DNA of 64,000 bases from Alphaproteobacteria bacterium (GTDB lineage Bacteria; Pseudomonadota; Alphaproteobacteria; UBA828), in the NCBI GenBank assembly GCA_011523425.1, contig WTGU01000069.1, positions 24,716-88,715 on the forward strand, given 5' to 3'. Position numbers and translations under genes: made by a program. Positions 33,452 to 41,189 of this stretch are shown piece by piece. The notes beneath the pieces are model-generated. The model ran no database searches. It saw nothing but the letters and a program-made list of their open reading frames with translations, and had not been told where the DNA came from. Numbering within the stretch: position 1 is the first letter of the stretch; each line of letters begins with the position of its first letter.

Positions 33452-35779
33452 GTGACGGATCGCCCTGCCCGATCCGGTTCGCGCCGCGGCATCCTGACGA
33501 CGACATCCGCTGCCGATCACGATCCGATCGAGCGGCCGGCGCTGACGCCGCACCTCGAATTCCGGTCACTCGGCGAAGACCGTGCGCTGCTGGTGTCGGA
33601 CTCCTTCAACACGTTGCTGCACGGGCGGATCCACTGCGATCTGCTGCCCCTTCTCGACGGCCGGCGCGCGCGGGACGAGATCGTTGCCGCCCTCGCGGGC
33701 GTCCATGCGGGCGCCGAGGTGGAGCAGGCGCTGGCCTCGCTCGCCGCCAGGGGATACGTCGTCTCCGGCGCGCATGCCATGGACCGCTCCCGGGCGGCGT
33801 TCTGGTCGGCGCTGGGCGCCTCGCCCCGCCGGGTGGAGGAGCGGCTCGGCGCATCGACGGTCGCGGTCGAGGGAGACGACGGCCGCCTCGTCCGCGGCCT
33901 GGGCGCCATGGGCGTGACGGTGGCCGCAGATCGCCCGACGCTCGTCGCCGTCGTCTGCGCCGACTATCTCGACGAGCGGCACGACTCTCTCAATCGCCGC
34001 CACCTTGCCGCCCGCACGCCCTGGATGCTGGTCCGGCCCGCGGGCGTGCAGCCGCTCTTCGGACCCGTCTTCCGGCCGGCGGAACAGGGCCCGTGCTGGG
34101 CCTGCCTCGCCTACCGGATGCACGGCAATCAGGAGGTGCACACCTTCCTGCGCAATTTGGGCGGCGAGGATGCGGCCTTCGTGCCTTTCGCCGCCGTGCC
34201 CACCACCCTGGATGCGGTGGCGGGCCTCGCCGCGGCCGAGATCGCCAAGTGGCTGGTCCTGGGCGACGCGGCGCCACTCCACCAGAGGGCGATCTCGCTG
34301 GACCTCGCCAGCCTCGAGAGCGCGCACCATCCGACCATGCGCCGGCCGCAGTGCCCCGTCTGCGGCGACGAGGCGCGCCATCGCGCCGACCGGCCGGCGC
34401 AGCCGGTACGCCTCGGCCCGAGCCCGAAGGGCACGCGCAACAGCGGTGGCGTGCGCGCGATCTCACCGGAGGAAACCCTCGCCCGTTACCGGCATCTGAT
34501 CAGCCCGGTGAGCGGGATCGTCACATGGGTGGCGCGCACCACGGCGGAGTCCGACCCCTGGCTGCACGTCCACTGGGCCGGCAGCAATCTGGCGCTCCGG
34601 ATCAGGAGCCTGAGCTCGCTCAGGCGCAGCCTGCGGAGCAAGAGCGCGGGCAAGGGGAGCACCGCGCAGCAGTCCGAGGTAAGCGCGCTTTGCGAGGCGA
34701 TCGAGCGCTATTGCGGCGCCTTCCACGGCGACGAGATCAGGCGGCCGGCGCGGTTATCGGATTTTGCGGCAGCCGGCGGCGCGGAGGCGATCCACCCCAA
34801 CCAGGTTCAGCTCTTCAGCGAACGGCAACTGGACCACGCAGACGAGATCAACGCCCGCGGCCATCCCTACAACGTAGTGCCGCCGCGCTTCGATCCCGAG
34901 AAGGAGATCGACTGGTCGCCGGTGTGGTCGCTCACGCAAGGCCGGCACCGCTATCTCCCCACGTCCATGCTCTACGGCATGACGCCCGAGCAGCGGGCGC
35001 ATGCGGACCTCTGGGCGGATTCGAACGGATGCGCCGCCGGCAACACGCTCGAAGAGGCGATCCTGCAGGGGTTCTACGAGCTGGTGGAGCGCGATGCCGT
35101 CGCCATCTGGTGGTACAACCGGCTGCGCCTGCCCGCGGTGGAGCTCGGGAGCTTCAGCGACGACTACCTGTCCACCGCGCCCGACTATTACCGGGGCCGC
35201 AATCGCGACATGTGGGTGCTGGACGCGACCTCAGACCTCGGCATCCCCGCCTTCGTCGCGCTCTCGCGCCGCACCGACGTCGAGAGCGAGGACATCATCT
35301 ACGGCGCCGGCGCGCACGCGGACCCGCGTATCGCAGCGCTCCGCGCGGTGTGCGAGATGAACCAGTGCCTGACCTGGGTGCCAAGCCCGGGCGACGGCGG
35401 CGGCCGCTACGGCGTGGACGATCCCATGTGCCTGTGGTGGTGGAAGAACGCGACGCTCGCGGACCATCCCTACCTGGCGTCGGCGCCGGATGCCACGCCG
35501 CGCCGCCGGGCGGACTATCCGGTCCCCGACGGCGCCGACCTGAGAGAGGACGTGGAGCGCTGCCGCGCGCTGGTCGAGGCCCGGGGCATGGAGTTCCTCG
35601 TTCTCGACCAGACCCGGGCGGACGTCGGGATGCCGGTGGTTCGGGTGATCGTGCCGGGCCTGCGCCACTTCTGGGAACGCTTCGCGCCGGGGCGGCTCTT
35701 CGACGTGCCGGTGGAGATGGGCCGGCGCGAGTCTCCCCTGGCGGAGTCCGACCTCAATCCGGTCCCGGTCATCGCCTGA
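33452..35779 (+). CDS. Fused RRE / E1-like / YcaO azoline cyclodehydratase (TOMM C-D protein)
   Basis: 775 residues from GTG 33452, one base after the AlkB-fusion stop. Residues about 33-105 look like a PqqD-type recognition element that binds leader peptides. About 110-320 is the ThiF/E1-like partner domain with a zinc site CWAC (215-218) and CPVC (301-304). From about 345 comes YcaO, with ATP-binding motifs GKGSTAQQSEVSALCEAIER (400-419) and GNTLEEAILQGFYELVERDA. The C terminus is proline-rich (NPVPVIA), as is usual for cyclodehydratases. Known role: ATP-dependent conversion of Cys/Ser/Thr in a precursor peptide to azolines. The likely substrate is the three-cysteine precursor at 38419-38670. 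No McbC-type flavin dehydrogenase is encoded nearby, so azoline oxidation is unexplained. Confidence 0.93.
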   Translation: MTDRPARSGSRRGILTTTSAADHDPIERPALTPHLEFRSLGEDRALLVSDSFNTLLHGRIHCDLLPLLDGRRARDEIVAALAGVHAGAEVEQALASLAARGYVVSGAHAMDRSRAAFWSALGASPRRVEERLGASTVAVEGDDGRLVRGLGAMGVTVAADRPTLVAVVCADYLDERHDSLNRRHLAARTPWMLVRPAGVQPLFGPVFRPAEQGPCWACLAYRMHGNQEVHTFLRNLGGEDAAFVPFAAVPTTLDAVAGLAAAEIAKWLVLGDAAPLHQRAISLDLASLESAHHPTMRRPQCPVCGDEARHRADRPAQPVRLGPSPKGTRNSGGVRAISPEETLARYRHLISPVSGIVTWVARTTAESDPWLHVHWAGSNLALRIRSLSSLRRSLRSKSAGKGSTAQQSEVSALCEAIERYCGAFHGDEIRRPARLSDFAAAGGAEAIHPNQVQLFSERQLDHADEINARGHPYNVVPPRFDPEKEIDWSPVWSLTQGRHRYLPTSMLYGMTPEQRAHADLWADSNGCAAGNTLEEAILQGFYELVERDAVAIWWYNRLRLPAVELGSFSDDYLSTAPDYYRGRNRDMWVLDATSDLGIPAFVALSRRTDVESEDIIYGAGAHADPRIAALRAVCEMNQCLTWVPSPGDGGGRYGVDDPMCLWWWKNATLADHPYLASAPDATPRRRADYPVPDGADLREDVERCRALVEARGMEFLVLDQTRADVGMPVVRVIVPGLRHFWERFAPGRLFDVPVEMGRRESPLAESDLNPVPVIA

Positions 35780-35789
35780 GAGGCCGACA

Positions 35790-37091
35790 ATGAAGAGCCC
35801 CATCGACGCAGCAGAATTTCTCGTGTCGAAAGCCGGCGACGACGACGCGTTTCGTGACCGTCTTCTCGCAAACCCCCAGGAAACCATCGAAGCGGAGCTC
35901 GGCGTTACCCTTGACGGAGATCATCGGATTCACGTGCACGAAGACAGCTATTCGGCGACCCATCTCGTGCTTCCGCCGCGCGAAAAATACACTCGAGAAG
36001 AACGGGAGGAAGCAAGAGGCGGTGCGGCGTCGCTCGAGTTTCTTCGCAAGACAATGCACGACCCCGCGCCTCCCCGTCGTCCGCCTGCGCCCGGACGGTC
36101 GCGATCCCGAGAGGTCGTCCCTACCGCCGAGGCACTGGCGAGAGAGGCCGAAGAAAGCATCGGTCTCGGTCTCGAATTCCTGAAGTCGACCATCGACGAA
36201 TTCGGGGCCTGGCACTGCATCCGCTTCAACACCGCCGACCCGGACATTCCCCGGCATTTCGAGAGGCCCCCCTTCGTTTCGGCTCTCTGCGTGCTTGCCT
36301 TGGAGCGTTGCCCTGACGCGCGCGCAAAGGCCATGTGCGCTGCCACCAGGGCGTATCTTGTCGGCTCGATCGAATATCCCGGGCTATGGCGCTACTACCG
36401 CCATTTGCCGCAAGACCTCGACAGCACGGCGCTCTGTTCGCTCGTCCTCCGGGCTCATCCCTGGATTTTGCTGGGCAGAAACGTTCCGAAAATACTGGCC
36501 AATCGCGACGACGAGGGTCGTTTCCTGACATGGCTCCTGGCAGAAGACGAGCCCACTGTCGTGTCGACCTTTCGCATCGAAGCCGACCCCGTCGTCAATG
36601 CGAACGTCATCGCCTATCTCGGCGACCACCCCGAAACCGAACCCGCCCAACGCTGGCTGGAAGCCCTGCTTGGCGAAGGCGGCGAGACGAATTCGTCCAA
36701 ATGGTATCCGGATACCGTCGCGATCTACTATGCGATCAGCCGCGCCGTGGTTCGCGTGCAGCCTGCTCTCGATCGCCTGCGCCCGGTGCTCGCGGAGCGC
36801 ATCCTGGGTTTGCGCGACGGGACGGGAGAATTCGGCAACGTTCTCCAGACCGCCCAGGCCGTGTCGGCGCTCCACAATGTCGGACGCCTCGAAAACGATC
36901 ACGCCAAACGCCAGGCGGAAAAGTTGATCGATTTGCAAGGTGACGACGGTAGCTGGCCGGAGCTTCTCGCCTTCGGCGACCAGTCCGTCAAGTGGGGTAC
37001 GGCAGGCCGGATAGGGCACGGCTCCGAAGCCGTGACGTCCGCGTTCTGCATCGAGGCTCTGGCACGTCTCGTCGAGACATTGCGGGCCTGA
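35790..37091 (+). CDS. NHLP leader fused to a squalene-cyclase/prenyltransferase-fold domain
   Basis: 433 residues. Residues 1-78 are a clear nitrile-hydratase-type leader peptide: FRDRLLANPQETIEAELGV, then the HVHEDSYSATHLVLPP block, ending in EEREEARGG, a double-glycine-like site. A Pro/Arg linker (92-108) leads to an alpha/alpha-barrel-like region (about 115-433). That region has QDLDSTALCSLVL (208-220) and a QW-type repeat QGDDGSWPE (383-391), as in terpene cyclases and prenyltransferase beta subunits. The acidic motif is DLDSTA rather than DxDD. Either the leader docks this enzyme on the modification or export machinery, or the protein is itself leader-processed. GAGAGG sits 6 bases before ATG 35790. 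Terpene chemistry is only inferred from the fold. Confidence 0.8.
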   Translation: MKSPIDAAEFLVSKAGDDDAFRDRLLANPQETIEAELGVTLDGDHRIHVHEDSYSATHLVLPPREKYTREEREEARGGAASLEFLRKTMHDPAPPRRPPAPGRSRSREVVPTAEALAREAEESIGLGLEFLKSTIDEFGAWHCIRFNTADPDIPRHFERPPFVSALCVLALERCPDARAKAMCAATRAYLVGSIEYPGLWRYYRHLPQDLDSTALCSLVLRAHPWILLGRNVPKILANRDDEGRFLTWLLAEDEPTVVSTFRIEADPVVNANVIAYLGDHPETEPAQRWLEALLGEGGETNSSKWYPDTVAIYYAISRAVVRVQPALDRLRPVLAERILGLRDGTGEFGNVLQTAQAVSALHNVGRLENDHAKRQAEKLIDLQGDDGSWPELLAFGDQSVKWGTAGRIGHGSEAVTSAFCIEALARLVETLRA

Positions 37092-37193
37092 GGGAGGCGC
37101 CGTTACGACATGCTCGTCCGCACGGGCGTTCGCAAGCGCCCTCTCGCTGAAGCCGATTCGACTCCCGCACCCGTTGTCGCGTGAGGAAGCACC

Positions 37194-38312
37194 ATGGACG
37201 TTGACGAGGCAGTCACGCTTACCCAGGACCGTCTTGCCCAAGAGGGCGGCACCATGGCCGACCTGCTCGGGCACTTTCGAAGCGGGATTTCGCCGGTTCT
37301 CATCGGCGATTCCGAATGGGAGGACATACTCGACTGCGCCGTGAAACTTCCCATCACCATGGGCGCTCTGCCGTTCGGCTTTGAGCTGCCGCTGCATGCA
37401 CGCAGGCCACAGGCTGATTTCGGTGTTTCGCTCGCGAGCGGAACCAGAACGGCGGCGTTTTTCGAAGAGCGCGCTCGGACCGACCAGTCGGATGGAACCG
37501 CGAAAGCGATCGTGCAGTTGTTCAGACAAATGGATGACGAAGACTCACCGCTGCGTGACATTGTCGGCCGCAAGTTGATGCTGGAATTCGACATCGGCTC
37601 GGCGCGGGAAAGCAAGATATCGCTTCCGGGCATGTTCCTGCGGCCGGGCGAACGCCCCATCATCGGCGCCCGTGGTCAGGCGGACGATGTCGCCATGGTG
37701 GTCGACGCGCTCGCTTCCTGCGTCGGCTGGGAGGTGACCGACGCCGAGCGGGCGACCGTCGAACGCGTTTACCTGGCGCAGCCTGGAGAGACGCGCATGG
37801 ATTCGTTCGGTGTGTTCCCGTCTCGCTCGCGGGCGATCCGCCTGGCGATCATGGGCTTCAGATCGGGGCAGGAAACATGTTCCTATCTTGAAGACACGGG
37901 CTGGCCGGGCCGAATCCAGACCGTCGCCTCCGTGATTGCGCGCTTCAGGGAGCGCGCGAACATCGTCAGGGTCGGGGCGAACATCGACGTGCAGGAAGAG
38001 GGTATCGGTCCGACGCTCGGCCTCACGCTCATCGTCAAGCAGAGATACACGAAGGATTCACGCTATTGGCTCGACGGCCTGACCGATTGGGACCCGTTCC
38101 TGGCGGCACTGAGCCACGAGGACCTCGTCGTTCCGGAGAAGCTTGCGGCGCTTGCCGACTGGGTCTCGAGACCGACAACGCTTTTTGCGAAGTCCGGGCA
38201 GTATGTACTGCTGCGCGGCATTCACCACATAAAGCTGGTCATATCCGGCAATCGGCTCCGACACGCGAAAGCCTACGTGTTCATGGTGCTTTCCGGAGCG
38301 GTCTCGGCTTAG
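37194..38312 (+). CDS. Uncharacterised 372-residue protein of the peptide cluster
   Basis: I do not recognise the family. The protein is soluble by appearance, with no signal or membrane helix. It has three recognisable stretches: an N-terminal helix-rich part; a central segment (about 195-260: GETRMDSFGVFPSRSRAIRL onward); and a C-terminal part with WDPFLAALSHEDLVVPEKLA and RGIHHIKLVI leading to HAKAYVFM. That last pattern occurs, as I recall, in hypothetical proteins of other leader-peptide clusters. GAGGAAG lies just before ATG 37194. It follows the NHLP-cyclase fusion by about 100 bases and converges on the precursor gene. It may be the partner of the cyclase-like protein; this is inference. 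Confidence 0.7.
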   Translation: MDVDEAVTLTQDRLAQEGGTMADLLGHFRSGISPVLIGDSEWEDILDCAVKLPITMGALPFGFELPLHARRPQADFGVSLASGTRTAAFFEERARTDQSDGTAKAIVQLFRQMDDEDSPLRDIVGRKLMLEFDIGSARESKISLPGMFLRPGERPIIGARGQADDVAMVVDALASCVGWEVTDAERATVERVYLAQPGETRMDSFGVFPSRSRAIRLAIMGFRSGQETCSYLEDTGWPGRIQTVASVIARFRERANIVRVGANIDVQEEGIGPTLGLTLIVKQRYTKDSRYWLDGLTDWDPFLAALSHEDLVVPEKLAALADWVSRPTTLFAKSGQYVLLRGIHHIKLVISGNRLRHAKAYVFMVLSGAVSA

Positions 38313-38321
38313 AGACGAAGG

Positions 38322-38349
38322 TGCCCCCCGGCGTTCGCGAAGGGGGGCA
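38322..38349. terminator. Hairpin between convergent genes
   Basis: 8-base-pair GC-rich stem TGCCCCCC / GGGGGGCA with a 12-base loop, lying between the end of the 372-residue gene (plus) and the end of the precursor gene (minus). No T tract on either side; it probably acts on both strands. Confidence 0.45.
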
Positions 38350-38418
38350 GTTCAGGCCGCGCACGAACGCGGATTCGGAATGTTCCGCTTGTGACCGGCT
38401 ACACGCCGGCCATGGGAT

Positions 38419-38670
38419 CTACCAGCAACAGCACAGCCCGGCCGAGATGGCCTCGAGCTGCTCCTCGCTGATGTTCGGGTCCGGCGGCAACGCGAGATGC
38501 ACCGTCTGCATGTCGCTCTCATGGACCTTGATCGTCATCGACTCGGGAATGGTGATGCCCAGCTCCTCGGAGATGGTGCTCTTCGGATCTGCGAGAAGCT
38601 GCTGTCGGAAATCCGCATCCAGAGCAGACTTCTCGACTATCTGCTTCAGCATTTCGTCGCCACTTCTCAT
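38419..38670 (-). CDS. NHLP-leader precursor peptide with core LCCCW
   Basis: 83-residue precursor of a ribosomal natural product. The leader (1-78) matches the nitrile-hydratase-leader family: DADFRQQLLADPKSTISEEL, then IKVHESDMQTVHLALPP. It ends EEQLEAISAG, a Gly-type cleavage site for C39 peptidases. The residues left are only LCCCW (79-83), then the stop. This is a remarkably short core for the family: three consecutive Cys, ideal for YcaO cyclisation to a trithiazol(in)e, and a C-terminal Trp that a halogenase could modify. ATG 38670 is preceded by GAGGGAGC at 6 bases; the in-frame codon 38691 is less likely. It has its own promoter and converges on the biosynthetic operon. Confidence 0.92.
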   Translation of the reverse strand: MRSGDEMLKQIVEKSALDADFRQQLLADPKSTISEELGITIPESMTIKVHESDMQTVHLALPPDPNISEEQLEAISAGLCCCW

Positions 38671-38700
38671 GGCAATGCTCCCTCGGTTCACGCACGATAC

Positions 38701-38729
38701 CGAGTAACACGATCATTTTTCCCGGTCAA
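38701..38729 (-). promoter_or_regulatory. Putative promoter of the precursor gene
   Basis: On the minus strand CTTGACC gives a -35 TTGACC (38729-38724). A 17-base spacer containing an A tract leads to TACTCG (38706-38701) as a weak -10 box. It lies about 30 bases upstream of the precursor ATG in a distinctly AT-rich stretch (38690-38780). Confidence 0.4.
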
Positions 38730-38824
38730 GCGCCTGAAGTAACGGAATTTATTATGGTATCGACAAGTTTATCTTATGACGCCGGAATGCCTGGTGTGGC
38801 GTACGGCGGCCGCGCGCCGGCTTC

Positions 38825-41167
38825 TCAGGACTCGGTCGCGGCCCGCTTCGCAGATCGCCGGTCGAGCGCCGTCAGCAGCGCCGGCAAGAGCGTCAGGTCG
38901 GCAACGAGCGCAAAGGCGATGATCAGCGCGGTAAGGACCCCGACCTGGGCGGTCGGAACGAACGGAGAGAACACGAAGATGAGAAAACCGGCGACGAGCA
39001 CGACCGTCGTCGTGAACAGGGCACGGCCGCTCGTGTCGAAGGCGTAGCGCACCGCCTCGTCCGGGTCATGGCCGAATTCATGCCGCGCACGGCGGTACTT
39101 GCTGAGGAAATGCACCGTATCGTCGACGACGATGCCTATGGTCATGGCCACCACGACAGACAGCGAAAGACCGACCTGTCCGACCGCCAATCCCCAGACG
39201 CCGAAGCCCAGCACGGCGGGAAGCAGGTTGGGAACGATGCTTATCAGGCCCAGCCGCAGCGAGCGTAGAGCGAAGAGGAGAATGGCGGAGATGGCCAGGA
39301 GCACGACCAGCGTCCCGATCAGCACCGCCTGGATGTTGCGCTGCCCGATGTAGGCGAACAGCGCCGAGGGCCCGGTGCTGTTCACGCTGGCGACATGCGG
39401 CGCGTTTTCCTTCAGCCAGGTCTCGGCACGTTCGTTCAGTTCGAGCACATCCTTCGAATAGAGGGTCTCGGTCGATACCGACATGCGCGTGGCCGACCTA
39501 GACCGGTCGATCTGGTTGTTCACGTCGAGACCGTCCGGCAGCGAAAGCTCGTAAAGGAGCAGGTATTGCGCTGCCAGCTCCCGGCTTTCCGGAATCCCGT
39601 ACGCGGCCGGGTCGTCGCCGTGCATGCTCTTGTTGAGTTGGCGGAAGGTGTCGGTGATGACCGACACGTGGCGTACCGGTGCCTGCTCCCGGTACCAGTC
39701 GGCGAAGTTCGCGACGTCGGCGAGGAAAAGCGGATCCGTGGCGCCGCCTTCGCTGGATGCATGCAGCGAGTATTCGAGCAGGGTATTCCCGCTCAAGCGC
39801 TCATCCATGAAATCCGTGTCCTGTCTGAACTCGACGCTCTCGTCGAAGAAATGGACCAGAACGTCATTGAGATCGTTGCGCGGAATGCCCAGAGCCATCG
39901 CCACCACGACCACCAGCCATCCCGCGAACAGCGCCTTCCTGTGGTGCAGCACGAAGTCCGCCACGCGGTTCATCGAGAGCCCGCGGAAGAGCCGGCGCTC
40001 CTTCGGCGCACGCATGGGGAGAAGCGAGAGGATGGCCGGCAGGAAGGTGACGGAAAGTATGAACGACGCGCCAATGCCGATGGCGACGAAGTTGCCGAGA
40101 TGGCGGTAGGGCGGAACCTCGGAAAAGTTCATGCTCAGGAATCCGAGCGCCGTCGTGAGACTCGCCAGAAACACCGGATGCAGGTTGAGCCTGACGGCTT
40201 CGACGATGGCATCGCGCTTGGAATCCCCGGCTCGGAGACGCTGCTGCAACGCCACCAGCAGGTGCACGCAGTTCGCCACGACAATCATCAACACGATGGT
40301 GGGGGCCGGGGAGACGGGCGGCGAAAAGGGCAGGCCGAACCACACGCCGAGGCCCACCGACACGAAAATGGAGAAGACGATCACCATCCCGGTCGTCGCC
40401 ACCCCCGCCCAGCGCCGTGTCAGGAGGCCGAGGATCACGGCCATGAGCAGAAGGCTCGCGGGAAGGAAGATCATCTGGCTGCTGAGCGAGGCTTCCACGA
40501 AGGTCTGGTTGACCATGACCGTGCCGACGACGCGGAGGTCTAGGCCCGGGAATCGCTCTTCCGCCTCCGCCGCGATCGATCTGGCGAATTCGGCAACCTC
40601 GGCGACGGCCTCCAGCAGGCCGTCCTCCGGCAGCTCAACGGTGACGTTCACGACGCTGACATCGCCGTTCAGGGCCAGGATGCTGCCCGCGATGCGCGGG
40701 TCGGACAAAGCGATGGCACGGACGTGCTCCCGCGCTTCGGCTCGGGTCAGCTCCTGGGGATCGACGAGGTCCCGCACGTACAGGTCGTCGCCGTCGGCGG
40801 TCGTGTATTGAAAATTGGCGAGTGAGTCGACGCGCCGGGAATAGGGTGTCTGCCAGGCGGCCTTCGTCAGCCAGACGGCCGCAGAGAGTGCGTCTTGCGA
40901 GGTGGCGTCGCCATCGTCCGGCACGATCAGGAAGGCGATGTTCTCGTGCTTGCCGTACGTATTCTCCAGCTCCTCGAGCGCCAGAAGCTGCGGATTGTCT
41001 TCGTCGAAGAAGATTCGATAGTTGGCGGAGAACTCGAGCTGGGTAACGCCCAGCGTCGCGACCGCAACCACGAACACCGTGGCCGCGATGACCCACCAGC
41101 GAGCCGCGAGCACCCGCTCGGCAAATCGCTTTGCGAATTGCTCTCTTGCTATCTCGGGTCTGTCCAC
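38825..41167 (-). CDS. MMPL/RND-family exporter
   Basis: Inner-membrane proton-driven exporter of 780 residues, made of two repeats, each with one helix, a large periplasmic domain and five clustered helices. The first helix is at about 24-45, a cluster at about 225-380, and a matching helix and cluster in the second half, ending before SAKRAATES. Motifs include FFDEDNPQLLALEELENTYG and VAMTIGIVVDDTVHFLSKYRR, the latter holding the conserved proton-path Asp residues of helix 4. GTG 41167 is the likely start, 22 bases after the ABC transporter stop. Such exporters with LolA-like and barrel proteins (47190-49282) move lipids or hydrophobic compounds; export of the peptide product or a lipid partner is inferred. 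Confidence 0.9.
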   Translation of the reverse strand: MDRPEIAREQFAKRFAERVLAARWWVIAATVFVVAVATLGVTQLEFSANYRIFFDEDNPQLLALEELENTYGKHENIAFLIVPDDGDATSQDALSAAVWLTKAAWQTPYSRRVDSLANFQYTTADGDDLYVRDLVDPQELTRAEAREHVRAIALSDPRIAGSILALNGDVSVVNVTVELPEDGLLEAVAEVAEFARSIAAEAEERFPGLDLRVVGTVMVNQTFVEASLSSQMIFLPASLLLMAVILGLLTRRWAGVATTGMVIVFSIFVSVGLGVWFGLPFSPPVSPAPTIVLMIVVANCVHLLVALQQRLRAGDSKRDAIVEAVRLNLHPVFLASLTTALGFLSMNFSEVPPYRHLGNFVAIGIGASFILSVTFLPAILSLLPMRAPKERRLFRGLSMNRVADFVLHHRKALFAGWLVVVVAMALGIPRNDLNDVLVHFFDESVEFRQDTDFMDERLSGNTLLEYSLHASSEGGATDPLFLADVANFADWYREQAPVRHVSVITDTFRQLNKSMHGDDPAAYGIPESRELAAQYLLLYELSLPDGLDVNNQIDRSRSATRMSVSTETLYSKDVLELNERAETWLKENAPHVASVNSTGPSALFAYIGQRNIQAVLIGTLVVLLAISAILLFALRSLRLGLISIVPNLLPAVLGFGVWGLAVGQVGLSLSVVVAMTIGIVVDDTVHFLSKYRRARHEFGHDPDEAVRYAFDTSGRALFTTTVVLVAGFLIFVFSPFVPTAQVGVLTALIIAFALVADLTLLPALLTALDRRSAKRAATES

Positions 41168-41189
41168 AGGACTGGCGCCATTCTTCCGC

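Noticed and set aside
30547..33492. 981-codon open frame on the minus strand over the AlkB fusion
   Set aside because: The opposite strand encodes complete histidine boxes and GlnE-like segments. The antisense frame has no family resemblance and runs through a terminator.
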